Source: Acidiferrobacter sp. (lineage in GTDB: Bacteria > Pseudomonadota > Gammaproteobacteria > Acidiferrobacterales > Acidiferrobacteraceae). From it: a stretch of DNA of 6,859 nt. The position numbers were made by a program, and so were the translations under genes. The first letter of the stretch is position 1; every line of letters starts with the position of its first letter. Below the pieces are notes generated by a model. It was given only the letters and a program-made list of their open reading frames with translations, was not told where the DNA came from and did not search any database. Positions 1-5,748 of this stretch are shown here, piece after piece. The stretch spans positions 1 to 6,859 of the forward strand of contig DAHWGZ010000085.1 in the NCBI GenBank assembly GCA_027335965.1. Direction: 5' to 3'.

Positions 1-2
1 GG

Positions 3-161
3 GGGACTTCCCTTACGTCCCTCACGAAACCTGATCACCACACCCTCTGGGGCCATCAGATACAGTGGCCGTGCTCAGACGGCGAGTCCTACCGGGCCCG
101 CGAGGCGCGGGAACGCGCCGAGCAGCGCGCCACGCGCAAGAAGAAGGGGTGGCGTCCATGA
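3..161 (+). CDS. C-terminal end of a small basic hypothetical protein (partial)
   Basis: An open frame runs in from the left edge and ends with TGA at 159-161, giving 52 visible residues. The last 25 or so are rich in Arg, Lys and Glu (SYRAREARERAEQRATRKKK) and end in GWRP, which suggests a charged helical tail. Third codon positions in this part are almost all G or C, as in the clear genes of the window, which is the main reason to call it coding. The start lies outside the window. Its stop overlaps an ATG at 158-160 in an ATGA arrangement, typical of a tightly packed gene cluster. I do not recognise the protein; function unknown. It could also be a chance open frame in GC-rich DNA. Confidence 0.45.
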   Translation, partial: GTSLTSLTKPDHHTLWGHQIQWPCSDGESYRAREARERAEQRATRKKKGWRP

Positions 162-172
162 CCGGCTAGGCC

Positions 173-391
173 GTGCCTCGAAGCCCCAACCCGGCCTTCA
201 TCCGGGGCCCTCTCGTCCTGACCGTGGAGGGGACGCCCTTCGAGGCCTGGGCCTTCGCTCAGTTCCTGAAGCGTGCGACCTGGGATCACTACCGCAGACT
301 CGCGGTCTCCGACAACGAGGCGTACGCCATGCAGTGCCAGGCCGAGCGCTTGCGCCTGGCGCTTGCCGAGCAGGGCTATGCGCCCCGGTGA
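173..391 (+). CDS. Small hypothetical protein of accessory-element type, GTG start
   Basis: A 72-residue protein with no signal peptide or membrane segment. The centre and C-terminus look like a compact helical protein: AQFLKRATWDHYRRLAV, then NEAYAMQCQAERLRLALAEQGYAPR. From memory, short proteins with this pattern (FLKR..W, EAY.M, a final GYAPR) occur in integrated elements and plasmids of proteobacteria; I have no function for them. Codon use is strongly G/C at third positions from the first codon on. The only early start is GTG at 173, which has no good ribosome site. An ATG at 158, overlapping the previous stop, is in the same frame but meets TAG at 167-169, two codons before the GTG. The original start may therefore have been 158, with an amber mutation at codon 4. 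It belongs to the same tight cluster as its neighbours. Confidence 0.6.
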   Translation: MPRSPNPAFIRGPLVLTVEGTPFEAWAFAQFLKRATWDHYRRLAVSDNEAYAMQCQAERLRLALAEQGYAPR

Positions 392-426
392 GGGGAGGGC
401 GCCACTGAGGAGTACACCGCGTCCTT

Positions 427-645
427 GTGCCAAAAAAAGCGCAGTTTTACGTGATCGTCAACACAGAGGATTACGTGCCGGCCCTGGCCGATACCGGCGG
501 GGTCACATTCAAGCGCCTGATCTGCGATGGCAGCCGGACCTTCCTGCGCCCCCTGAACCCCATGTACACCGTGCAGCAGGTGACGGAGATCAAGGCCTAC
601 GGGGTCCTGCGCCGCTTGGTAGTGACGCGAGATTTTCGGCGGTAA
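427..645 (+). CDS. S24/LexA-type repressor-peptidase C-terminal domain, probably a fragment
   Basis: The 72 residues match the second half of the S24 peptidase fold found in LexA, UmuD and phage CI-type repressors: a strand FYVIV, then GGVTFKRLI with Lys29 at the place of the catalytic Lys of the Ser-Lys dyad (LexA VTVKRL), then GSRTFLRPLNPMY, corresponding to the 'ENPxY' segment of the family, and a final strand AYGVLRRLVV. The part carrying the nucleophilic serine (GDSM-type motif) and the helix-turn-helix DNA-binding domain are absent, and I could not find them upstream in any frame. GTG at 427 is the best start after an in-frame TGA at 406-408. The nearest purine-rich site (408-412) is about 14 bases away, too far to be ideal. 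An A7 run at 432-438 is a possible frameshift point. Most likely a truncated repressor gene; a stand-alone small protein is less likely. Confidence 0.55.
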   Translation: MPKKAQFYVIVNTEDYVPALADTGGVTFKRLICDGSRTFLRPLNPMYTVQQVTEIKAYGVLRRLVVTRDFRR

Positions 646-765
646 GAACCCCCGCGCGCACGAGGGTCGCCTACAATGACGAGCCCTGTCAGGATGGGCC
701 ACCTTGCGCTTCGGCCACCACGCGCCTTGAGATGATGTGTCCAGCATGGGCCACGGCGATGCCGT

Positions 766-793
766 TTGGTCCAAATTTGGTCCACTTGGTCCA
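766..793. repeat. Three direct copies of TTGGTCCA
   Basis: TTGGTCCA occurs at 766-773, 777-784 and 786-793, so the starts are 11 and 9 bp apart. The first copy sits in TTTGGTCCAAA, a near-perfect palindrome around its central base. The spacing of about one helical turn would place three protein-binding sites on the same DNA face. Function unknown: an operator, an iteron-like array or a recombination-associated site are all possible. Confidence 0.75.
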
Positions 794-812
794 CCCGCCA
801 ATACCCGCCAAT
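793..812. repeat. Tandem duplication of ACCCGCCAAT
   Basis: Two exact adjacent copies (793-802 and 803-812) begin on the last base of the third TTGGTCCA repeat. An inverted match, TTGGCGGG, lies at 868-875, so either copy could pair with it across roughly 60 bases. Function unknown. Confidence 0.75.
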
Positions 813-981
813 GCGGGCCGACAGGGAGTCTCGCTACCCCTTGCCCTGACCCCTTACCTGCGGGCCTTTGGCGGGCCATGGATGAAGGCGCCGATCATCA
901 TGGGTCGGCGCGCGGTGTCGGCGGTTTCGCGCCCCCGCGTTTTGCGGAGGCCAACCTCCCATGAGGACTCGTTCGCACACT

Positions 982-1005
982 ATGGGGCGATTTGGCCCCG
1001 TTTTC
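982..1005 (+). terminator. Possible Rho-independent terminator
   Basis: The stem GGGGC (984-988) and GCCCC (995-999) encloses a 6-base loop. It can be lengthened by a G-T and an A-T pair, and is followed at once by GTTTTC. The stem is short, so termination strength is uncertain. It would end transcription arriving from the left cluster before the promoter of the membrane protein gene. Confidence 0.4.
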
Positions 1006-1061
1006 TGGAAAAACGCACAATGTTCTTATAAGTCTGGTACTTACAAGATAGCATTACTCTG

Positions 1062-1090
1062 TTGTCTGAGTGGGGTCCATCCCGTATATC
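1062..1090 (+). promoter_or_regulatory. Candidate sigma-70 promoter for the membrane protein/vWA unit
   Basis: TTGTCT (1062-1067; 4 of 6 matches to TTGACA), a 17-bp spacer, then TATATC (1085-1090; 4 of 6 matches to TATAAT). It lies next to the AT-rich stretch and would give a leader of about 90 nt before the ATG at 1191. The paired CTTAYAAG elements just upstream (1025-1047) could be an activator or repressor site. A TATAAA at 1145-1150 has no fitting -35 box. Confidence 0.35.
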
Positions 1091-1190
1091 CCCCCATACC
1101 GCGGCTTTGTCAGGTCGTTATGGTCGCGGCCGCTTGCAGCGATCTATAAAGAAGGAATCACTAGACCGCCGCAAGAGCGAGGGAGACCCA

Positions 1191-2621
1191 ATGTCTATCG
1201 TGGCCCGTTACGGAGACCTGCATCCATGGATGACCGGTGGGGCAGCTGTCCTCACGCTCGTCTGCCTATATCTGGCGCGCACCCCCATTGAAGCGGCGGT
1301 GACGCTGTCGACGCGCGCTTTGAGCCGCCCCTTTCGCCTCGCGAGCCATGCACTGCGCAAGGCCGCGGATACGTTGCGCGAACGAAACACGATCGTCCTG
1401 CTGGCTCAAGGGAAAGAGGATGTGGGTCAGCGCATAGAACGGGAGTTCGAGCGGGTGGACGCGGTCCTGAAACGCGACCTGCAGGGCTTCCCGGTCCTCC
1501 AGCGCAAACTCCTGGACGAGATCACCACCATAGAGGCCGATTATCAGCAGTCGCGCGAGATCCCGCCCGTGCCCCCGGAATGGGTGCGGGCCGTGACGCC
1601 GCTCCTCAAGATGAAGCCAGGCCCGGATCGCGTGGTGGAGGAAGTGGTCGAGAGCTTAAAGACGACCGTGGCCAAGGGCCAGGAACGCGCGCTTGGCGAA
1701 TACCGGGGCGCTGTCTTGGAGCGGCACAAAAAGCTTTCGCAGACTCTCCCTTTCTGGCGCTCGGTCGATTCCACCCTGAAGTCGGTCGACAAGCGTCTGG
1801 CGCACCTGACGGAGCGCGCCGGCGCCATGGATGCTTATATGGACCGGTACGAGCAGATCGCGCAGAAAACGGATGCGATCCAAAGCACCCTGTCTTCATC
1901 GGCCTTCGTGCAGCTGTTCGTATCGCTGTTTGTGCTCTGCGTGGCGCTCGGCGGAACCGTGATCAATTTTCATCTGATCGCCTTGCCGATGTCGGAGATG
2001 GTGGGAGGCGGCAGTTACATCGGCAGCTTCCGCACCGCCGACGTGGCCGCGCTCGTGATCATCTTGATCGAGGCCACGATGGGGCTCTTCTTCATGGAGT
2101 CCTTGCGCATCACGCACCTGTTCCCGAGGATCGCGCACATGAACGAGCGCATGCGGCGTCGATTCCTGCTCGCGGCGCTGAGCCTCCTGCTCGTCATGGC
2201 AGGCATAGAAGCGGCGCTTGCGCTTTTGCGCGAGCAACTCGCGGTCGACAATGAGGCGCTCGCGGCATCGCTCACGACCCACGCCAAAGTGAGCGTTTTG
2301 TCCATCAACTCCTGGATTCCCACCGCGGGCCAGATGGTCCTGGGGTTCATCCTGCCCTTCGCCTTGGCCTTTGTCGCCATCCCTCTTGAGTCTTTCATTT
2401 ATTCGGCGCGCACCGTGGGCGGCATGGTCCTGGTGGGCCTCCTCCATTCCTTGAGTCTCGCCATGCATGTGATCGGGCGTCTGGTGCGCTATCTGGGTGT
2501 GGCGATAAACGCCCTCTACGACATCGTCATCTTCTTGCCGCTCGTGATCGAAAAGACCTGGCATGCCGCCACGGAACGCCAACGGATGGAACGCCTTGCG
2601 CATCCGGAGTCGCGCGGATGA
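1191..2621 (+). CDS. Polytopic membrane protein with large helical cytoplasmic domain, partner of vWA lipoprotein
   Basis: A 476-residue protein I cannot assign to a known family. The start at 1191 is chosen because AGGGAG lies 5 bases upstream; the frame extends further up, but only to poor-quality sequence. Segment 1 (about residues 15-29) is followed by an Arg/Lys-rich, mostly helical region to about 237, with charged heptad-like stretches (75-120, 145-235) and a proline-rich break at 124-130. Six more hydrophobic segments follow: about 238-262, 283-303, 323-345, 378-398, 405-427 and 433-455. The positive-inside rule puts the 30-237 domain and the basic tail in the cytoplasm. I see no nucleotide-binding, protease or channel signature. 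The ATGA overlap with the next gene implies translational coupling and probably a joint function at the inner membrane. Confidence 0.85.
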   Translation: MSIVARYGDLHPWMTGGAAVLTLVCLYLARTPIEAAVTLSTRALSRPFRLASHALRKAADTLRERNTIVLLAQGKEDVGQRIEREFERVDAVLKRDLQGFPVLQRKLLDEITTIEADYQQSREIPPVPPEWVRAVTPLLKMKPGPDRVVEEVVESLKTTVAKGQERALGEYRGAVLERHKKLSQTLPFWRSVDSTLKSVDKRLAHLTERAGAMDAYMDRYEQIAQKTDAIQSTLSSSAFVQLFVSLFVLCVALGGTVINFHLIALPMSEMVGGGSYIGSFRTADVAALVIILIEATMGLFFMESLRITHLFPRIAHMNERMRRRFLLAALSLLLVMAGIEAALALLREQLAVDNEALAASLTTHAKVSVLSINSWIPTAGQMVLGFILPFALAFVAIPLESFIYSARTVGGMVLVGLLHSLSLAMHVIGRLVRYLGVAINALYDIVIFLPLVIEKTWHAATERQRMERLAHPESRG

Positions 2622-3271
2622 AGCGCCTCCTGCCGCCCCTGCTTCTGGCCTTGCTCCTGTCAGGATGCGCCGCGGGTCCGCGTGGCCGTGCCGTCTATGT
2701 CCTGGTCGACACCTCCGGATCCTATATCCAGGCGGTGCCGAAAGCCGCGCGTATCATCCGCTACCTCTTGGGCACCCTGCAGCCCGGCGACACCATCGCG
2801 GTGGCGCGCATCACGAGCCTGAGCTTCACGAACAAGGACCGCGTGGCGGCAATCACCCTCTCCCGCCGGCCGGCGCAAGCCGATACGGAAAAACGGGCGA
2901 TGGCGGCGCGCATATCGGCATTCGTGACGGCCATGGGCAAGCGCCGCGGCACGGCCTACACCGACATAAGCGGCGCGCTCTTGGAGGCGGCGCATTTCCT
3001 GCGGGGCATCCCCGCCGCCCGCAAGGAGGTCATTGTGGTATCCGACATGCGCCAGGACCTTCCGCCCGGCGCCGTGCGCCATGTACCCTTGCCCTTGAAC
3101 CGGGTCTCCGTGTTCGCGGTCAATGTCATCAAATCCTACGGCGAGAACCTGAATCCAACGCGCTATATCGCGCGCATGCATAAATGGAAGGCGCGGATCG
3201 CGAAAGGCGGGGGGCGCTTCATCATCGTCCATCAATTGAGCCGCCTGCCGGCGCTTTTGCGGTCCTCCTAG
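2618..3271 (+). CDS. von Willebrand factor A domain lipoprotein
   Basis: A 217-residue protein. The N-terminus is a lipoprotein signal: Lys-Arg, a Leu-rich stretch, then the lipobox LSGC with Cys17. The next residue is Ala, not Asp, which favours outer-membrane rather than inner-membrane retention. The rest is one vWA domain. The MIDAS metal site looks complete: DTSGS (Asp31, Ser33, Ser35) at the end of strand VYVLV, Thr115-Asp116 in GTAYTDISGALLEA, and Asp143 in VIVVSDMRQD. Such domains bind protein ligands through a divalent metal. No further domain follows, so it is probably a binding or adaptor subunit facing the periplasm. It starts inside the stop of the membrane protein gene (ATGA at 2618-2621) with GGAG about 10 bases upstream, so both are made from one message. 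The vWA assignment is firm; its partner and process are unknown. Confidence 0.9.
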   Translation: MKRLLPPLLLALLLSGCAAGPRGRAVYVLVDTSGSYIQAVPKAARIIRYLLGTLQPGDTIAVARITSLSFTNKDRVAAITLSRRPAQADTEKRAMAARISAFVTAMGKRRGTAYTDISGALLEAAHFLRGIPAARKEVIVVSDMRQDLPPGAVRHVPLPLNRVSVFAVNVIKSYGENLNPTRYIARMHKWKARIAKGGGRFIIVHQLSRLPALLRSS

Positions 3272-3333
3272 CAGTAGGGCCCCCTCGATGGGGGCGGCCC
3301 CGTCACGGGGACGGGCGCCCAGGGTGACTTCTA

Positions 3334-3356
3334 CCGCTTGGCGCCCCGTCTCGGGG
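3334..3356. repeat. Left copy of 15-bp repeat CCGCTTGGCGCCCCG with palindromic tail
   Basis: CCGCTTGGCGCCCCG at 3334-3348 is identical to 5435-5449. It continues into TCTCGGGG, forming a CCCCG-TCT-CGGGG hairpin, and then TATGCG. The other copy continues AGCGGGTACGCG, so the similarity extends beyond the 15 bases (GGGTAYGCG in both). It lies beyond the 3' end of ftsH. Confidence 0.6.
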
Positions 3357-3483
3357 TATGCGTCCCTCCTACCCGCGCGCCAGGGCGCGGGTGAATGGAG
3401 CGGCAGGACGCCAAGCCTGCGCGAGACCCTGGGCCGCGCCATGCGGCGATCGCGATCCGCTAGACCCATCCCCATGCAGGGCG

Positions 3484-3498
3484 CCGATGAGCCATCGG
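3484..3498 (-). terminator. Hairpin just after ftsH stop, possible 3' end element
   Basis: A perfect 6-bp stem with a 3-base loop lies about 20 bases past the ftsH stop codon. There is no run of T after it on the minus strand, so it is more likely an RNA 3'-end stabiliser or part of a weak terminator than a full intrinsic terminator. Confidence 0.3.
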
Positions 3499-3518
3499 TG
3501 GCCATCCCCCGCCGGCCA

Positions 3519-5420
3519 TCAGGATGCGCCGGCTGGCACGAGCGGTCCGATGATGCGGCGCATATCCTCGCCGCTGATCACCTCGCGCGCCTCGAGGGCA
3601 TTCGCCAGCTTCTCGAGCGCCGCGCGCTTGTCCTTCAGGATCGCGTGGGCGCGTTCGTGTTGCTGTTCGACCAGCTGTTTGACGGCGGCATCGATCTGCC
3701 GCGCGGTCTCTTCGCTGTAGTTGGCCTCTTCGGCGTATCCGCTATCGAGATAGAGCGATTGTTGCCGGCGTCCCCAGGTGAGCGGCCCCAGGCTTTCGCT
3801 CATGCCAAGGCGCGTGACCATGTCGCGGGCAATGGCCGTGGCGCGCTCGAGATCGTTGGCGGCCCCGCTCGACACATCACCAAAGACCAGCTCTTCGGCC
3901 GAGCGCCCGCCCATCAGGATCGCGATCTGATCGCGCAACTCCTCTTCGGTGGCAAGAAATTTTTCCGTGACCGGCAGCTGCATGGTGTAGCCGAGCGATG
4001 CGACGCCATGCGGGATGATGGAGATCTTATGCACCGGCTCTCCGGTGGGGACGCTGACCGCCGTCAGGGCGTGCCCGGATTCATGAAAAGCCACGCGGCG
4101 CTTCTCCTCGGCATTGAGCACGCGATGCTTTTTCTCGGGGCCGGCCATGATGCGATCTATGGCGGCCTCGAAATCGGCCATGGTCACGGCCTCGTGGTCG
4201 TGGCGGATGGCCAGGATGGCGGCCTCGTTGGTGATGTTGGCGAGATCCGCCCCGACGAGTCCCGGCGTTCTTTGCGCCACCACCGTAAGATCGACATCGG
4301 GGCCCATGGTGATCTTGCGCGCATGCAGCTGCAGGATCTGGGTGCGCGCCACCAGATCGGGCTTGTCGACCACGATCTGGCGGTCGAATCGCCCGGCCCG
4401 CAGCAGCGCCTTGTCCAGGACCTCGGGGCGGTTGGTGGCGGCCATGACCACAACGCCCGTGGATGGATCGAAGCCATCCATCTCGGTCAAAAGCTGATTC
4501 AGGGTCTGCTCGCGTTCATCGTGTCCGCCGAACAAGGCGGGCCCGCCGCGGGCGCGTCCGATGGCGTCGAGTTCATCGACAAAGATGATGCAGGGGGCCT
4601 TTTCGCGGGCCTGATGAAAAAGATCGCGGACGCGGGCGGCGCCCACGCCAACGAACATTTCAATGAATTCGGCCCCGCTGATGTTGAAAAACGGCACCCC
4701 CGCCTCCCCCGCCACGGCGCGCGCGAGCAGGGTCTTGCCGGTGCCCGGCGCGCCCAGCAGCAACACGCCCTTCGGCATGTGTCCGCCGAAGCGCTGGATC
4801 CGTTGGGGGTTTTTCAAAAACTCGATGCTCTCCTTCAGCTCCTCCTTGGCCTCCTCGACGCCGGCGACATCGTCGAACGTGATCTTGGGCAGGGTGTCCG
4901 GGTGGATGTGCACCCGATTGTCGCCGATGTTGAGGAAGCTGCCGGCCCCCCGCATGCGCCGGCCCATCCAACCCCAGAACACAAAGAGCAGCAGCAAGGG
5001 AAGCACCCACGTCAACAACACGCCGACCCAGCGGGATTCGTGGTGCACCGTGTAAGGGACGTGATGGGCGGCCAACAGCGCGGCAAGCGCCGGGTTTTCG
5101 AGGGGCACGGTGGCAAAGAGCCGCGGCTTGCCCGTCGGACCCTTGAGGGTGAGCGTGCCGGTGATGCGCTGGTGGCTTACGACGGCATTCCGCACATCGT
5201 TCTTCTGGACATATTCCAGAAACTGGCTGTAGGGGATCTCTTCGCGGCGCGGAGGCGTGGCGCTCTGCCACATGAGAAAAAGGCCGGTGACGAGCAGGAC
5301 GTAGAAGATGAGGTTGATGTCGGGCCGCAGTCCAAAACGCGGCGGCGGCGCCGGGTCGGGCTTGTTGACCTCTATGCGCGGCTTCTTGTCCGGTTCCGGT
5401 CCAAACGCTGCGGACTTCAT
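3519..5420 (-). CDS. ftsH: ATP-dependent zinc metalloprotease FtsH (divergent paralogue type)
   Basis: A 633-residue membrane-anchored hexameric AAA+ protease that unfolds and degrades damaged or regulatory membrane and cytosolic proteins. Layout: a Pro-rich cytoplasmic extension 1-34, TM1 about 35-52, a periplasmic domain to about 130, TM2 131-152, AAA+ module about 180-425, zinc protease domain about 430-633. Motifs: Walker A GAPGTGKT 223-230; Walker B IIFVDE with Asp282-Glu283; pore loop FVG 256-258; arginine fingers in LRAGRFDR 340-347; zinc site HESGH 446-450 with third ligand Asp523 in [10 protein letters not shown]. All catalytic residues are intact. The usual LRPGRFDR reads LRAGRFDR, and [12 protein letters not shown] precedes LLTEMDGFD; from memory both mark a second FtsH lineage. 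The start at 5420 has GGGAG 6 bases upstream; upstream in-frame sequence does not look like protein. It stands alone, convergent to the vWA unit and divergent from gpmI. Confidence 0.97.
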   Translation of the reverse strand: MKSAAFGPEPDKKPRIEVNKPDPAPPPRFGLRPDINLIFYVLLVTGLFLMWQSATPPRREEIPYSQFLEYVQKNDVRNAVVSHQRITGTLTLKGPTGKPRLFATVPLENPALAALLAAHHVPYTVHHESRWVGVLLTWVLPLLLLFVFWGWMGRRMRGAGSFLNIGDNRVHIHPDTLPKITFDDVAGVEEAKEELKESIEFLKNPQRIQRFGGHMPKGVLLLGAPGTGKTLLARAVAGEAGVPFFNISGAEFIEMFVGVGAARVRDLFHQAREKAPCIIFVDELDAIGRARGGPALFGGHDEREQTLNQLLTEMDGFDPSTGVVVMAATNRPEVLDKALLRAGRFDRQIVVDKPDLVARTQILQLHARKITMGPDVDLTVVAQRTPGLVGADLANITNEAAILAIRHDHEAVTMADFEAAIDRIMAGPEKKHRVLNAEEKRRVAFHESGHALTAVSVPTGEPVHKISIIPHGVASLGYTMQLPVTEKFLATEEELRDQIAILMGGRSAEELVFGDVSSGAANDLERATAIARDMVTRLGMSESLGPLTWGRRQQSLYLDSGYAEEANYSEETARQIDAAVKQLVEQQHERAHAILKDKRAALEKLANALEAREVISGEDMRRIIGPLVPAGAS

Positions 5421-5434
5421 GGACGCTCCCAGGG

Positions 5435-5461
5435 CCGCTTGGCGCCCCGAGCGGGTACGCG
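5435..5461. repeat. Right copy of the 15-bp repeat, in the ftsH leader
   Basis: CCGCTTGGCGCCCCG at 5435-5449, followed by AGCGGGTACGCG. It lies 15 bases upstream of the ftsH start codon, so it is transcribed into the untranslated leader next to the ribosome site. On the RNA it can fold into short GC-rich stems (GGGC/GCCC; CCCG/CGGG). The two copies are 2101 bp apart and bracket ftsH. Confidence 0.6.
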
Positions 5462-5536
5462 GCGCGGCTATGCGTTTTCCCCTACGATACCAGCCCCGAG
5501 CGATCTTGAGTATCCTGATATAAGGCTCCATGACGC

Positions 5537-5564
5537 GCATGGGGTTGCCCGGCACACCCCAAAG
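5537..5564 (-). promoter_or_regulatory. Weak heat-shock (sigma-32-like) promoter candidate for ftsH
   Basis: On the minus strand, CTTTGGG (5564-5558), a 13-bp spacer, then CCCCATGC (5544-5537) resemble the sigma-32 consensus CTTGAAA and CCCCATnT. The -10 core matches in six positions; the -35 matches in only three of seven. The predicted leader would be about 110 nt. In E. coli ftsH is under heat-shock control, which makes the match worth recording, but it could be chance in C-rich DNA. Confidence 0.25.
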
Positions 5565-5649
5565 CCCCATCCCGTCACCCGAAACGCAGTGGGGCCTGAT
5601 GTAGGCGTCTCGCAAACCGGGGCGTAGCCGCTTCAGGGATTCCGGCCGG

Positions 5650-5675
5650 CCGGTGTTTCCGGACTCATACACCGG
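5650..5675. promoter_or_regulatory. Inverted repeat CCGGTGT-N12-ACACCGG, possible operator
   Basis: Two perfect 7-bp arms (5650-5656 and 5669-5675) separated by 12 bases that contain TTCCGGA, about 75 bp upstream of the gpmI start. The size and dyad symmetry fit a site for a dimeric regulator. It could equally be an RNA hairpin. No known consensus recognised. Confidence 0.35.
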
Positions 5676-5748
5676 TGGCGGGTCGGGTCTTTTGCGCCTA
5701 GAGTAATACAAGCGTGCCTGGCGGCGGCCTTTTTTCGGGAGAGCTATC

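Larger units (their letters stand above)
646..1190. other. Gene-poor spacer with short repeats, terminator-like hairpin and candidate promoter
   Basis: No reading frame here has convincing protein-like composition or a ribosome site. The left two-thirds is GC-rich. It carries a 9-bp repeat ATGGGCCAC (694-702 and 746-754), the TTGGTCCA and ACCCGCCAAT repeats (766-812), an inverted partner TTGGCGGG at 868-875, and a small hairpin GGAGG-CCAA-CCTCC at 946-959. From about 1005 to 1065 the DNA becomes clearly AT-richer. This stretch contains two copies of CTTAYAAG (1025-1032 and 1040-1047, 15 bp apart) and lies just upstream of the promoter candidate for the membrane protein gene. Confidence 0.6.
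3272..3518. other. Hairpin-rich spacer between convergent genes
   Basis: This 247-bp stretch is packed with perfect inverted repeats: CCCCC/GGGGG (3280-3294), CCCCG-TCA-CGGGG (3298-3310), ACGGGCGCC paired with GGCGCCCCGT with one bulge (3311-3319 and 3340-3349), CCCCG-TCT-CGGGG (3344-3356), ACCCGCGC/GCGCGGGT (3371-3392), GCTTGGCG/CGCCAAGC (3336-3343 and 3409-3416), and CCGATG-AGC-CATCGG (3484-3498). None has a U-tract, so these are not classical intrinsic terminators. They may still stop transcription or protect 3' ends of the two converging messages, or be repetitive extragenic palindromes. No gene is seen. Confidence 0.65.
5421..5748. promoter_or_regulatory. Divergent ftsH/gpmI regulatory region
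   Basis: 328 bp between two divergently transcribed genes, so it must carry promoters for both. No gene is seen. Landmarks: the 15-bp repeat copy (5435-5449) and ftsH ribosome site (about 5427-5431); an AT-rich patch TGATATAAGG (5517-5526); alternative stems GGGGT/ACCCC (5541-5545 and 5556-5560) or ATGGGG/CCCCAT (5539-5544 and 5565-5570); the inverted repeat at 5650-5675; and GGGAGAG about 8 bases before the gpmI ATG. I found no strong sigma-70 box pair for gpmI. Confidence 0.6.

Noticed and set aside
1126..1133. GCGGCCGC palindrome
   Set aside because: A simple 8-bp GC palindrome expected now and then in GC-rich DNA; no further symmetry around it.
737..1149. Small plus-strand open frames (737-964 and 961-1149)
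   Set aside because: No ribosome site, no coding-like codon use, and they cover the repeats, hairpins and AT-rich promoter region.
1062..1190. 43-codon N-terminal extension of the membrane protein frame
   Set aside because: It begins at TTG, overlaps the promoter candidate, has non-protein-like composition, and the ATG at 1191 has AGGGAG at proper spacing.
1580..2603. Long open frames in other frames or on the minus strand across the membrane protein gene
   Set aside because: They are rich in Arg/His/Gly/Gln without motifs, and are shadows of the hydrophobic plus-strand gene.
3288..5627. 779-codon open frame on the plus strand opposite ftsH
   Set aside because: It is the antisense shadow of a GC-rich ftsH gene. 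The translation is low-complexity, rich in Gly/His/Arg/Asp, without family motifs, while the minus strand encodes a complete FtsH.
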